Assembly (NCBI RefSeq): GCF_900109095.1
Contig: NZ_FNYZ01000011.1
Location: 1 to 64,000, forward strand
Direction: 5' to 3'
DNA length: 64,000 nucleotides
DNA from: Sphingobium sp. AP50
GTDB lineage: Bacteria; Pseudomonadota; Alphaproteobacteria; Sphingomonadales; Sphingomonadaceae
In this document: positions 38,544 to 48,473 of the stretch, piece after piece
How the letters are laid out: the number at the start of each line of letters is the position of its first letter
How positions within the stretch are numbered: the stretch's first letter is position 1
The notes under the pieces: generated by a model
Told to the model about the DNA's origin: nothing
Seen by the model: the letters and a program-made list of their open reading frames with translations, nothing else
Database searches by the model: none
Made by a program: the position numbers and the translations under genes

Positions 38544-39047
38544 TCACCAATCTCCCTGCCCAACACTGATAACCTCCTCACCGCCCGACTCGCCTTTCCG
38601 CGTTGCCGGCGGCATGCTCGGATTGGACGGATAGCTACGGCCGTTGAAACGCAGGCGCGCCTCATATCCGGGATTAATCCCCCCGCCGGCAACCCGCACG
38701 GAAATATCCTGCCAGCCATGCGACATGGACGGCAGCACGCGAATGGGCGGACGGGTGATCGTGATAGCCGTCACCTTGCGATAGCCGTTCGCAGTCAGGG
38801 AGAGCACGTACAAAAGGCAGCCTCCACTGCCGCAGAAATTCGCCTGCCCGCCACCATCCGCACTTGCGACGGCATAGACCAAAGCCTCTGGATGACCATC
38901 CCGATTAAGGTCTGGCAGCGCTATGCGATAGCGCGTCAATTTCTTGTCTCGCACAAAGGCCATGACCCCAGGTGGGGGATTGGCGCTGGCTGTCGCAGCA
39001 GAAAGAAGAACAGCCAGAACGACAGATTTTCCTATAATCCTGCGCAT
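38544..39047 (-). CDS. Exported hypothetical protein
   Basis: A 167-residue protein with a signal peptide (RIIGKSVVLAVLLSAATASA). The mature part contains LPDLNRDGHPEALVYAVASA, a pattern like an FG-GAP or calcium-binding repeat of secreted proteins, and two cysteines (NFCGSGGC). I do not recognise a defined family. The 218-base gap 39058-39275 to the next gene has no gene, but a short motif (39223-39264) is shared with the region before trmFO. Confidence 0.55.
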   Translation of the reverse strand: MRRIIGKSVVLAVLLSAATASANPPPGVMAFVRDKKLTRYRIALPDLNRDGHPEALVYAVASADGGGQANFCGSGGCLLYVLSLTANGYRKVTAITITRPPIRVLPSMSHGWQDISVRVAGGGINPGYEARLRFNGRSYPSNPSMPPATRKGESGGEEVISVGQGDW

Positions 39048-39275
39048 CCCATCCTCCCTAAGGCGGCAACACTATATTGCTGCGCAAGGCCATGTCGAAC
39101 CTGATTTCTGATGGGTCGCAGGTCATCCTCCGCCCTATCCTACACCCCCATCCCCCCGCTAAAATCCCGCCCGGCTCTTTCCACCGTCCGATACCTCGAC
39201 TTTCCGATAGGATCGCCCCTGCGCAACAAAATGTCGAAATCCACGGGAAATATGCGAAGTTAAGCGCCGCAAATC

Positions 39276-39659
39276 CTATCTCTCGAACGCCGCGATGATC
39301 GGGCATGGCCCTTCCTCGCGCGCATGACATTGCCGCGCCAGCCGTTCCAGCGCCCCGCGCGCCGCCTGCAATTCCGCGATCTTCAGGTCCAGCGCCGCGA
39401 TCCGCTCCGCTGCCAGTTCGCGCGCCCGCGCCCGGTCCTGCCCGGCGTCCAGTTGCAACAGCTCGCCAATCTGCTCCAGCGTGAAGCCAGCACCCTGCGC
39501 CGATCGGATGAAGCCCAGCCGCCGCACATCCCCATCGGCATAGCGGCGTATCCCCTCGCCGCGCTCCGGCATGTCCAGCAATCCGCGCCGCTGATAATAG
39601 CGCACCGTCTCCACATTCACGCCAGCCGTGCGGGCCAGCGCGGAAATCGTCATGCTCAT
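39276..39659 (-). CDS. MerR family regulator, mercury-type without Cys82
   Basis: A 127-residue MerR regulator. The N-terminal helix-turn-helix reads ISALARTAGVNVETVRYYQR followed by RGLLDMPERGEGIRRYADGD. The C-terminus has LARQCHAREEGPCPIIAAFE, the place of Cys117 and Cys126 of the mercury sensor, one residue closer together. The residue matching Cys82 is not Cys (LQLDAGQDRARAREL). I start at 39659 as GGAG lies 7 bases upstream. It is divergent from the glutaredoxin-MauE gene and faces a mercury-type operator. The inducer is unknown. Confidence 0.88.
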   Translation of the reverse strand: MSMTISALARTAGVNVETVRYYQRRGLLDMPERGEGIRRYADGDVRRLGFIRSAQGAGFTLEQIGELLQLDAGQDRARARELAAERIAALDLKIAELQAARGALERLARQCHAREEGPCPIIAAFER

Positions 39660-39662
39660 GCC

Positions 39663-39694
39663 TTGACTCCGTACCATGGTACGGACCCTATATA
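39663..39694 (+). promoter_or_regulatory. MerR-type promoter and operator
   Basis: TTGACT (39663-39668) and CTATAT (39688-39693) are separated by 19 bases, the long spacer typical of MerR-controlled promoters. In the spacer is a perfect palindrome CCGTACCATGGTACGG (39669-39684). The TTGACTCCGTAC start matches the classical mer operator. It drives the glutaredoxin-MauE gene and overlaps the regulator's own leader. Confidence 0.8.
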
Positions 39695-39726
39695 GTCGTC
39701 ATCCGACCGATGACCAAGGACAAGCG

Positions 39727-40476
39727 ATGACCAGCCCCGCCCATAAAAGCGCCAGCCTCTACCGCATGGTAATGCCCGGCCACATTTGTCCTTATGGGGT
39801 CAAGGCCCGCTGGCTGCTCAAGCGCCGCGGCTATAGCATCGACGATCACTGGCTCACCACCCGCGCGGAAACCGACGCTTTCAAGGCGCAGCATGATGTG
39901 AAGACCACGCCGCAAATCTTCATCAATGACCAGCGGATCGGCGGCCATGACGATCTGCGCCGCTATCTGGGCCTGAAGGTGAAAGACCCGAAGGCAACCA
40001 GCTATGTCCCGGTGCTGGCGGTGTTCGCGGTGGCGGCGCTGCTGGCGCTGGCGGTCAACTGGCTGACCTTCCTGCCGCTCATCAGCTTCGTCACGCTGGA
40101 GCGCTTCGTCGCGATCGCCATGATGCTGCTCGCCATGCTGAAATTGCAGGATGTCGACCGGTTCGCGACGATGTTCCTCAATTACGACCTGCTCGCCCGC
40201 CGCCTGCCGCCTTATGGTCAGGCCTATCCCTTTCTGGAACTGGGCGCGGGCCTGCTGATGCTAACGCGAGCGCTCGACTGGCTGTCGATCCCGGTCGCGC
40301 TGTTCATCGGCGGCATCGGCGCGGTGTCGGTGTTCAAAGCGGTCTATCTGGAAAAACGCGACCTCAAATGCGCCTGCGTCGGCGGCAACAGCAATGTCCC
40401 GCTGGGCTTCGTGTCCCTCACCGAAAATCTGATGATGGTGGCGATGGCCCTGTGGATGCTGGCGGGGGTCCACTGA
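39727..40476 (+). CDS. Glutaredoxin-MauE/DoxX membrane fusion protein
   Basis: A 249-residue fusion. Residues about 8-90 are a glutaredoxin with CPYG (a single active-site Cys) and a TTPQIFINDQRIGGHDDL glutathione-binding part. Residues about 95-245 form a MauE/DoxX-like unit of four membrane helices (VLAVFAVAALLALAVNWLTF and following), with a CACVGG Cys pair late in the last loop. MauE proteins help thiol transfer for disulphide formation or cofactor maturation. This gene sits under a MerR-type promoter, so it is probably induced by a metal or thiol stress. The exact role is an inference. Confidence 0.85.
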   Translation: MTSPAHKSASLYRMVMPGHICPYGVKARWLLKRRGYSIDDHWLTTRAETDAFKAQHDVKTTPQIFINDQRIGGHDDLRRYLGLKVKDPKATSYVPVLAVFAVAALLALAVNWLTFLPLISFVTLERFVAIAMMLLAMLKLQDVDRFATMFLNYDLLARRLPPYGQAYPFLELGAGLLMLTRALDWLSIPVALFIGGIGAVSVFKAVYLEKRDLKCACVGGNSNVPLGFVSLTENLMMVAMALWMLAGVH

Positions 40477-40541
40477 GCTCCCGAAGAACAAGCAACGTCA
40501 CCCTGAACTTGTTTAGCATGACGTATGAGGAATTGGGCCAT

Positions 40542-42089
40542 TCACTCCCCATCCCGCCCATAAACATCCGGCAAAAACTGCACCCCCTGCGCGGTCGGGA
40601 CCGCGGTCAGATAGGTCAGATATACTGGCACCGGCTGCGGCAAGGGCCTGTGCTGCTCAGGCTTGTCCCCGTCCGCGCCGATCGCTTCGCCAAAGAACCA
40701 GCGCCCCAGCCGCTGCGCGTCCTCCAGCCGTACGCAGCCATTGCTGAAATGCCGGTCCGCCTTGGCGAACAGATCCCGCTGCGGCGTATCGTGCAGATAG
40801 ATGCCAAGATCGTTGGGGAACATGAACTTCACCTTCCCCATCGCATTATTGCCGCCCGGCAACTGGCGCACCCGCACCTCCTGCCGGCCCGCCGCGACCG
40901 CATTCCAGTCGACCGCGCTTTGCGCCAGCGGCGCGGGGTTCGCGCTCCAGTCGGCCAGCGCCTCATAGCGCAGCCCCTTCAGCGTCCCGCCGTTCAGGAT
41001 TTTCGGCGCCACCTTATTCTCGACCAGATCGGGCGGAATATTCCAATAGGGGTTCAGCGTCGCATAGCGGATCATGCCCGCCATCAGCGGCGTCTGCGTC
41101 TCCTTCGTCCCGGCCACGACCTTCATCGTGCCGTCCATCGCACCCTTGCTATAGTAGAAGAGCCGCGCCGACGCCGCATCCACCACCACATGCCGGGTCC
41201 ACGGACCGGGCAGCAACCGCGCCCGCTCCAGATTGAGCGACAGCAGCCGGTCATAGCGCCGTGGCCCTTCATTGATCGCCGCGATCGTCATCGCGCCCGC
41301 CACGCCATCGGGCTTCAGCCCATGGTCGGTCTGGAATGCCTTCACCTTGGCGACCAGCGCCTTGTCATAGCTCGCCCCGGCCGACAGCCCCAACCGGTGG
41401 CGCAGCGCGCCGATGGCATCGCTCTTGCCACCCGGCCGCATCTTCACGCCTTCGGGCACCGGCACGGCGGGCAGATCGCCCCATGTCCTGAAATAGGTCG
41501 CCCGCGCGCTGCGCAGCCGCATATAGAGCGGGCTCATCCACCCTGCCGTCTGGATATAGTCCGTCAGCGATGGCGTGATCGCCGCCGCCCGCAATATCTC
41601 GGACGGACTGGCATCCCCCGGCTCCACCTCCTTGTCGAGGAAGCGCATCTTCAGGCCCTTCGCAGGGCGGCGCATGTCCGAAACCAGCGTGGCGAAACTG
41701 CGCGACAGCGCCAGATCGGCCCGTGCCAGCAGCTTGGGATCGCCGCTGGCATCCGCCGCCTCGATCATCTGCCGCAAGTCGCGCGCATTATAGCTGCGCG
41801 GGTTCAGCCCATCAGCATCGCTATCCTCGATGATCGCCAGCAGCGCATCGGCCTGCGGACCGATCCGGTCCTTATCAACCCACAGCGGCCAATAGCCGCG
41901 CGGGGCATAGAAATCCTTATATTTGCCCCCCACCTGCGACCGGATTTCCCCGGCCACACTGGATTTCGCGGCCTGCATGGCAGCGGGCTGCGCCAGCACA
42001 GGGGAAGGTAGCGCCGAAGCGATCAGCAGGCAGGGCAGAAGCGAAAGGGCGCGGCGATAGTACCGCGCCCGAAATGCTGTGTGGATCAG
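40542..42089 (-). CDS. L,D-transpeptidase, YcbB/LdtD type
   Basis: A 515-residue periplasmic enzyme that makes 3-3 crosslinks in peptidoglycan. The C-terminal YkuD domain holds the catalytic Cys in HFSNGCVRLEDA, and a PG-binding domain lies near residues 250-300 (VKAFQTDHGLKPDGVAGAM). The first GTG or ATG in frame (41999) would omit the signal peptide (ALSLLPCLLIASALPSPVLA) encoded upstream. No ATG, GTG or TTG lies before it in frame, but CTG at 42089 overlaps the lipoprotein stop as CTGA and has GGGGAG 7 bases before it. I therefore start at CTG. Confidence 0.85.
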   Translation of the reverse strand: MIHTAFRARYYRRALSLLPCLLIASALPSPVLAQPAAMQAAKSSVAGEIRSQVGGKYKDFYAPRGYWPLWVDKDRIGPQADALLAIIEDSDADGLNPRSYNARDLRQMIEAADASGDPKLLARADLALSRSFATLVSDMRRPAKGLKMRFLDKEVEPGDASPSEILRAAAITPSLTDYIQTAGWMSPLYMRLRSARATYFRTWGDLPAVPVPEGVKMRPGGKSDAIGALRHRLGLSAGASYDKALVAKVKAFQTDHGLKPDGVAGAMTIAAINEGPRRYDRLLSLNLERARLLPGPWTRHVVVDAASARLFYYSKGAMDGTMKVVAGTKETQTPLMAGMIRYATLNPYWNIPPDLVENKVAPKILNGGTLKGLRYEALADWSANPAPLAQSAVDWNAVAAGRQEVRVRQLPGGNNAMGKVKFMFPNDLGIYLHDTPQRDLFAKADRHFSNGCVRLEDAQRLGRWFFGEAIGADGDKPEQHRPLPQPVPVYLTYLTAVPTAQGVQFLPDVYGRDGE

Positions 42090-42340
42090 CCGCGTTCTCC
42101 CCGGCGCGGCGCGGCCGGCGGCGGAGGCGGCGGGCAGGGCGGACCCTGAACCGCATGATAAATGCCATCGGCGGTATAATAGCCGTCGACATAGCCATCG
42201 CCATCCCGGTCGGCGGCGACGGTGCCGGCGATGGCGCCGGGGCCGACCGGCGGCGCGGTCGTGACCGGGGCTTCATTCTTGGAGCAGGCGCTCAGCGCCA
42301 ATAGCCCGCCAGCGGCCAAAGCCAGATATTTGAAGTGCAT
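42086..42340 (-). CDS. Small lipoprotein
   Basis: An 84-residue lipoprotein. The signal (LALAAGGLLALSAC) ends in a lipobox with Cys at residue about 19. The mature part has DRDGDGYVDGYY, an EF-hand-like loop, and a Pro-rich tail (PCPPPPPPAAPRRGERG). AGGGAG lies 5 bases before the ATG. It ends in the CTGA overlap with the L,D-transpeptidase, so the two are probably coupled. Function is unknown. Confidence 0.75.
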   Translation of the reverse strand: MHFKYLALAAGGLLALSACSKNEAPVTTAPPVGPGAIAGTVAADRDGDGYVDGYYTADGIYHAVQGPPCPPPPPPAAPRRGERG

Positions 42341-42494
42341 AAATACTCCCTGTACGCTGGGGCAGCCGAAGCCGCCCTGCGCCGTTAGACCTTTCACCGC
42401 GACCCTTGCGGCTCGACGCTAACGTTCAGGGGCGCAATAAAATCCATTACCCGATCGAAATGACGATGAAGCGTTGCCGATCAGCGCCAGCCCG

Positions 42495-43373
42495 TTATTC
42501 GCTCACCCACTGCGCCGATGGAATACCCTGCGCATAGAGCAGCACCGACAGATCGCCATGCACGATCTCGGCGGCGGCGGCCTCACGGGTCTTGGGCTTG
42601 GCATGATAGGCGACGCCCAGCCCCGCGCCCTGGATCATCGGAATATCATTGGCGCCATCGCCCACCGCCATGGTCAGCGCCCGGTCGATGCCGCCCGCGA
42701 TCGCCGCTTCCAGTTCGGTCCGCTTGCGCGCCGCATCCACGATCGGCGTGGTGACGGTACCCAGCAGCGCGCCGTCGGCAATCTCCAGCACATTGGCGAC
42801 ATTGGCGTCGAAGCCGATTTCTTCGGCCACCGGCCCGGTGAAGCGGGTGAAGCCACCCGACACCAGCAATGTCGTCGCGCCCCGCGCCTTCATCGTTTGC
42901 ACCAGCGCCTTGGCCCCGCCCATGATGACAACCCGCTCCTGCCGGCACTGGTCGATCGCGCTGTCGGGCAAGCCCTTCAGCAAAGCCACACGCCCATGCA
43001 GCGCACCCTCGAAATCCAGTTCCCCGCGCATCGCCCGCTCGGTAATCTCGGCGATCTGCGGCTTGATCCCGGCATAGTCGGCCAGTTCATCGATGCACTC
43101 GACGGTGATCATGGTCGAATCCATGTCCGCGATCAGCAGCTTCTTCTCGCGCCCCGCGACCGACTGGACGATCACGTCCACCTTGTCACCGATGCCAGTC
43201 AGCGCCGCGCGGGCAGCGACAGGATCGACCGCGAAGAAAATATCCGCCGCCTTGCCCTCGTCCAGCCATAGGACATCGCCCGGCTGGCATCCGGCATCGC
43301 GCAGCCGATCGACTCCCTGCACAATATCCCCCTGCCCGATCGAGCCACTTGCCACTAAGGTCGCGACGAACAT
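42495..43373 (-). CDS. serB: Phosphoserine phosphatase
   Basis: A 292-residue HAD-family phosphatase, the last step of serine synthesis. The HAD motifs are visible: [40 protein letters not shown], and the C-terminal [20 protein letters not shown]. The N-terminal 70 residues form the usual ACT-like part. I start at 43373 (MFVATLVA). This ATG overlaps the divergent miaA start, reading CATG across the two strands. Confidence 0.95.
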   Translation of the reverse strand: MFVATLVASGSIGQGDIVQGVDRLRDAGCQPGDVLWLDEGKAADIFFAVDPVAARAALTGIGDKVDVIVQSVAGREKKLLIADMDSTMITVECIDELADYAGIKPQIAEITERAMRGELDFEGALHGRVALLKGLPDSAIDQCRQERVVIMGGAKALVQTMKARGATTLLVSGGFTRFTGPVAEEIGFDANVANVLEIADGALLGTVTTPIVDAARKRTELEAAIAGGIDRALTMAVGDGANDIPMIQGAGLGVAYHAKPKTREAAAAEIVHGDLSVLLYAQGIPSAQWVSE

Positions 43374-44316
43374 GTCAAACTCCGAACCAGAAACAGGCGA
43401 ATCCCGCCCACGGGTCGCGCTTATTGCCGGGCCGACCGCCAGCGGCAAGAGCGCGCTGGCCATTGCCCTCGCCAAAGCCACCGACGGCATCGTCATCAAT
43501 GCCGACGCCAGCCAGGTCTATGCCGACTTGGCGATCCTGTCCGCCCGCCCTTCGGCGGAGGAAATGGGCGACGTCCCCCACCGCCTGTTCGGCCATATCG
43601 ACGGCGCGGAAGCCTGCACCGCCCCCCGCTGGGCGGCAGAGGCAAAAGCGGAAATCGCCGCCGCCCATGCGTCGGGAAAGCTGCCCGTTCTGGTCGGCGG
43701 TACCGGCCTCTATATCCGCACCCTGCTGGACGGCATCGCCCCGGTGCCGGAAATCGACGCCAATATCCGCGCAACCGTGCGCGCCATGCCCGTGTCGGAA
43801 GCGCATGAAGCCCTGTCCCGCGAAGACCCGGAAGCCGCCGCCCGCCTCGCCCCGGCCGACACCACCCGCGTCGCCCGCGCGCTGGAGGTAGTTCGCTCGA
43901 CCGGCAAACCACTCAAGGCATGGCAGGCCCATAAGAAAGGCGGCATCGGCGGTCAGATCAGCCTTGCCCCGATGATCCTGCGCCCGCCGCGCGACTGGCT
44001 GATCGAGCGGTGCGACCGGCGCTTCGTCCAGATGATGGAAGGCGGCGCGATTGAGGAAGTCGCCGCCCTCCTCCCCCGCCATCTCAATCCCGACCTGCCG
44101 GTGATGCGGGCGATCGGCGTGCCCGAAATCGCGGCCTATCTGAAAGGTGACAGCGACATGGACAGTTGCATCGCGAAAGGGAGTCTCGCCACCCGCCAAT
44201 ATGCCAAAAGGCAATATACCTGGTTCACCAACCAGCCCCCACCGGGCTGGCCGCGCGAAGATCGCGAAATAGATGATAAAATTATCTCTGAATTGGTAAT
44301 TAAATTACAACACTAG
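43372..44316 (+). CDS. miaA: tRNA dimethylallyltransferase
   Basis: A 314-residue enzyme that adds the isopentenyl group to A37 of tRNAs reading codons beginning with U. The P-loop [16 protein letters not shown] is near the start, with [29 protein letters not shown] and the [10 protein letters not shown] motif near the C-terminus. The ATG at 43372 shares two bases with the serB ATG on the other strand. The gene ends just before the ilv promoter. Confidence 0.95.
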   Translation: MSNSEPETGESRPRVALIAGPTASGKSALAIALAKATDGIVINADASQVYADLAILSARPSAEEMGDVPHRLFGHIDGAEACTAPRWAAEAKAEIAAAHASGKLPVLVGGTGLYIRTLLDGIAPVPEIDANIRATVRAMPVSEAHEALSREDPEAAARLAPADTTRVARALEVVRSTGKPLKAWQAHKKGGIGGQISLAPMILRPPRDWLIERCDRRFVQMMEGGAIEEVAALLPRHLNPDLPVMRAIGVPEIAAYLKGDSDMDSCIAKGSLATRQYAKRQYTWFTNQPPPGWPREDREIDDKIISELVIKLQH

Positions 44317-44319
44317 GGG

Positions 44320-44348
44320 TTGACCGGTCATTTTCTGTCCACTAGAGG
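44320..44348 (+). promoter_or_regulatory. Possible sigma-70 promoter of ilvB
   Basis: TTGACC (44320-44325) and TAGAGG (44343-44348) with a 17-base spacer, 80 bases before the ilvB start. The -10 is weak. No Leu/Ile/Val leader peptide was seen between it and ilvB. Confidence 0.4.
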
Positions 44349-44428
44349 CAGTCGCCTTGCCAATGATAGCGGTTGGGCGCAAAGCACGCCCCCACATCAG
44401 CGGACTTGCATCAACGAAGGAGCATATC

Positions 44429-46180
44429 GTGGCCGAAAAGAGCGGCGCGGACATTTTGGTTCAATGCCTGGTCGATCTGGGCGTCGAAGTCGTGTTCGGT
44501 TATCCGGGTGGCGCGGTGCTACCCATTTATGACGCCCTCTATAACCATCCCACGATCAAGCATGTGCTAGTCCGCCACGAACAGGGCGCGACCCACATGG
44601 CGGAGGGCTATGCCCGTTCGACCGGCAAGCCCGGCGTCGTTCTGGTCACGTCCGGCCCCGGCGCGACCAATGCCGTCACCGGCATCACCGACGCGCTGCT
44701 CGATTCGATCCCCATGGTCGTCATCACCGGTCAGGTTCCCACCCAACTGATCGGCACCGACGCCTTCCAGGAAGCGGACACGGTCGGCATCACGCGCCAC
44801 TGCACCAAGCATAATTATCTGGTGAAGACGCCCGGCAAGCTGGCCGAGGTCGTGCATGAGGCTTTCCATATCGCCACCACCGGCCGCCCCGGCCCGGTCG
44901 TCGTCGACATTCCCAAAAATGTCCAGATCGCAACCGCGCCCTATGCGAAGCCGGAACTGAAGGTTCACGCCAGCTATCACCCGCAGACGAAGGCCGATGC
45001 GTCGGCGATCGACGCGGCGGTCGAGATGCTGGCCGCGGCCGAACGCCCGATCCTCTACACTGGCGGCGGCGTCATCAACTCCGGCCCGCAGGCGTCGGCA
45101 CTGTTGCGTGAACTGGCCGCGCTGACCGGCGCGCCCGTCACCTCGACCCTGATGGGTCTGGGCGCTTTCCCGGCATCGTCCGACCAGTGGGTCGGCATGC
45201 TGGGCATGCATGGCACCTATGAAGCCAATTGGGCGATGAATCAGGCGGACCTGATCCTGTGCATCGGCGCCCGTTTCGACGATCGCGTCACCGGTCGCCT
45301 CGATGCCTTCGCGCCTAACAGCAAGAAGATCCATATCGACATCGACCGCAGCTCGATCAACAAGATCGTCGATGTCGACGTTCCCGTGGTCGCCGACATC
45401 GCCAGCGCGCTGGACGACATGATCGCCCTGTGGAAACAGCGTAACCATCAAAAGGTCGACCTGACCGAATGGTGGGCGCGCATCGCCGGCTGGCGCGCGA
45501 AAAAGTCGCTCGACTATGCCGAAGGTGGCACGGAGATCATGCCCCAGCGCGCGATCGCGGACCTCTATGCCGCGACCAAGGCGACCGGCAAGGATGTCAT
45601 CATCACCACCGAAGTCGGCCAGCATCAGATGTGGGCGGCCCAGCATTTCGGTTTCGATGCGCCCAACAAATGGCTGACCTCCGGCGGCCTTGGCACGATG
45701 GGCTATGGCTTTCCGGCCGCCATCGGCGCGCAGATGGGCAATCCCGACAGCATCACCATCTGCATCGCGGGCGACGCCTCGATCCAGATGAACATTCAGG
45801 AACTGGGCACCGCCAGCCAATATCGCCTGCCGGTCAAGATCTTCATCCTGAACAATGAATATATGGGCATGGTCCGCCAGTGGCAGGAACTGACCTATGA
45901 AAGCCGTTACTCCAACAGCTATTCGGACAGCCTGCCCGACTTCGTGAAGCTGGGCGAAGCTTATGGCTGGACCGGCATCCGCATCGAAGGGCCGCAGGAA
46001 CTGGAGGCTGGCATCCGCCAGATGCTGGAAACCGACGGCCCGGTGATCGTGGACTGCCGCGTGGCGAAGCTGTCCAACTGCTTCCCGATGATCCCGTCGG
46101 GCGCGGCGCACACCGAAATGCTGCTCGATCCCAGCCAGGTAAAGGGCAGCATGACCGACGAGGCGAAGGCGCTGGTGTGA
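44429..46180 (+). CDS. ilvB: Acetolactate synthase large subunit
   Basis: A 583-residue thiamine-diphosphate enzyme that makes acetolactate or acetohydroxybutyrate for valine, leucine and isoleucine. The catalytic Glu is in VRHEQGATHMAEGYAR; the thiamine-binding GDASIQMNIQELGT and the YMGMVRQWQELTYE segment are present. I start at GTG 44429 because GAAGGAG lies 6 bases upstream. A longer in-frame start at 44357 lacks this. The stop overlaps the next ORF as GTGA. Confidence 0.96.
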   Translation: MAEKSGADILVQCLVDLGVEVVFGYPGGAVLPIYDALYNHPTIKHVLVRHEQGATHMAEGYARSTGKPGVVLVTSGPGATNAVTGITDALLDSIPMVVITGQVPTQLIGTDAFQEADTVGITRHCTKHNYLVKTPGKLAEVVHEAFHIATTGRPGPVVVDIPKNVQIATAPYAKPELKVHASYHPQTKADASAIDAAVEMLAAAERPILYTGGGVINSGPQASALLRELAALTGAPVTSTLMGLGAFPASSDQWVGMLGMHGTYEANWAMNQADLILCIGARFDDRVTGRLDAFAPNSKKIHIDIDRSSINKIVDVDVPVVADIASALDDMIALWKQRNHQKVDLTEWWARIAGWRAKKSLDYAEGGTEIMPQRAIADLYAATKATGKDVIITTEVGQHQMWAAQHFGFDAPNKWLTSGGLGTMGYGFPAAIGAQMGNPDSITICIAGDASIQMNIQELGTASQYRLPVKIFILNNEYMGMVRQWQELTYESRYSNSYSDSLPDFVKLGEAYGWTGIRIEGPQELEAGIRQMLETDGPVIVDCRVAKLSNCFPMIPSGAAHTEMLLDPSQVKGSMTDEAKALV

Positions 46181-46530
46181 CGCAGCATCTGATGCTCCGC
46201 ATCCATGTGACGGAGCCCTGGGATTTCGAAAGGATCGCGGGCACGGCCGAACTTACCGGCTGGACCACCGATCATGCCGACCCGGACAATGAGGAATGGG
46301 AAGTGCATCTGGACGAGGGGTTCGACTTTAACGATCGGCATATCGGCACCATGCTGGTCGGCCCCCGTTATGTGGGCGAACATCTGACCCGCATGTTCGA
46401 TGCCGTGGCGGGCTTTCCGGTCCGCCTCGCCCACCGACAGGATGATGGCTGGCAATATGCCTTCGCCGCAATGATTTCGCAGCGTCCTTCGGATGAGGGA
46501 CACGAAGACCAGGATAATGGGGCAATCTGA
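46177..46530 (+). CDS. Hypothetical ORF between ilvB and ilvN
   Basis: A 117-residue ORF starting at GTG 46177 (GTGA overlap with the ilvB stop) and ending with TGATG overlap with ilvN. The sequence is neutral to acidic, with no membrane part: LMLRIHVTEPWDFERIAGTA, then HLDEGFDFNDRHIGTMLVGP. I do not recognise the family. Double coupling within the ilvBN operon suggests a role tied to acetolactate synthase, but this is only context. The C-terminal 15 residues are charged and likely disordered. Confidence 0.8.
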   Translation: MTQHLMLRIHVTEPWDFERIAGTAELTGWTTDHADPDNEEWEVHLDEGFDFNDRHIGTMLVGPRYVGEHLTRMFDAVAGFPVRLAHRQDDGWQYAFAAMISQRPSDEGHEDQDNGAI

Positions 46531-47045
46531 TGCATATCCAGGAAGAATTGAGCCAGCGACACGTCCTGTCGCTGACCGTTTCCAACGAAGCGGGCATATT
46601 GGCGCGCATCGCGGGCCTGTTCACCGCGCGCGGCTATAATATCGACAGCCTGACCGTGGCGGACATCACGGCCGATCATGGCGTCAGCCGCATCACCATC
46701 GTCACCAACGGCCCGCCCAAGGTGATCGACCAGATCATCGCCCAGCTCGACCGGCTGGTGCCCGTGCACAAGGTGACGGACCTCACCGAAAACGGCCCCT
46801 TCGTCGAGCGCGAACTGGCGCTGGTCAAGGTTGCGGGCGTGGGTGAAGACCGGATCGAGGCGCTGCGTCTGGCCGACGTGTTCCGTGCCAAGGTGGTCGA
46901 CACCACGATCGAAAGCTTCATCTTCGAAATCACCGGCACGACGGAAAAGGTCGACAATTTCGTCGGCCTGATGCGTCAGATCGGCCTGGTCGAAGTCGGC
47001 CGCACCGGCGTCGTCGGCCTGATCCGGGGCAAGGAAGCGAACTGA
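46530..47045 (+). CDS. ilvN: Acetolactate synthase small subunit
   Basis: A 171-residue regulatory subunit. The N-terminal ACT domain reads HVLSLTVSNEAGILARIAGL and FTARGYNIDSLTVADI, where valine binds; the second domain follows to the end. The length fits the long IlvH/IlvN type. Its ATG shares one base with the stop of the unknown ORF. It should activate IlvB and confer valine feedback. Confidence 0.95.
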   Translation: MHIQEELSQRHVLSLTVSNEAGILARIAGLFTARGYNIDSLTVADITADHGVSRITIVTNGPPKVIDQIIAQLDRLVPVHKVTDLTENGPFVERELALVKVAGVGEDRIEALRLADVFRAKVVDTTIESFIFEITGTTEKVDNFVGLMRQIGLVEVGRTGVVGLIRGKEAN

Positions 47046-48251
<1,206 letters not shown>

Positions 48252-48259
48252 TCCGGCCT

Positions 48260-48283
48260 CCCCTTCCCTGCAAAGGGAAGGGG
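48260..48283. repeat. Short palindromic repeat after ilvC
   Basis: CCCCTTCCCT-GCAA-AGGGAAGGGG, perfect 10-base arms, 8 bases after the ilvC stop. Together with the next hairpin it lies at the end of the ilv operon. Confidence 0.6.
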
Positions 48284-48293
48284 ACAGGACAGA

Positions 48294-48330
48294 AAAAAGG
48301 GGCGCCCGCAACCGCGGGGCGCCCCTTTTT
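48294..48330 (+). terminator. Rho-independent terminator of the ilv operon
   Basis: Perfect stem AAAAAGGGGCGCCC with GGGCGCCCCTTTTT around a 9-base loop, ending in TTTTT. The symmetric A and T runs would let it act on both strands. Confidence 0.9.
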
Positions 48331-48357
48331 ATTTGGGCATAGCGTCCTTGAAAATAT

Positions 48358-48462
48358 CCGTTCGTGCTGAGTAGGGGCTGAGCTTGTCGAAGACCCGCAT
48401 CGAAGCGCCTGTCCTTCGATACGCCATTTCGACTTCACTCAATAGCTACTCAGGACGAACGG
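48358..48462. repeat. Large dispersed inverted repeat
   Basis: Outer arms CCGTTCGTGCTGAGTAG (48358-48374) and CTACTCAGGACGAACGG (48446-48462), one mismatch, and inner palindromic pieces around GAGCTTGTCGAAGACCC and CCTTCGATACGCCATTTCGA. It matches in style the large intergenic repeats of sphingomonads. It lies between the ilv terminator and the next gene. Confidence 0.75.
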
Positions 48463-48473
48463 GGGGGCGTTAG

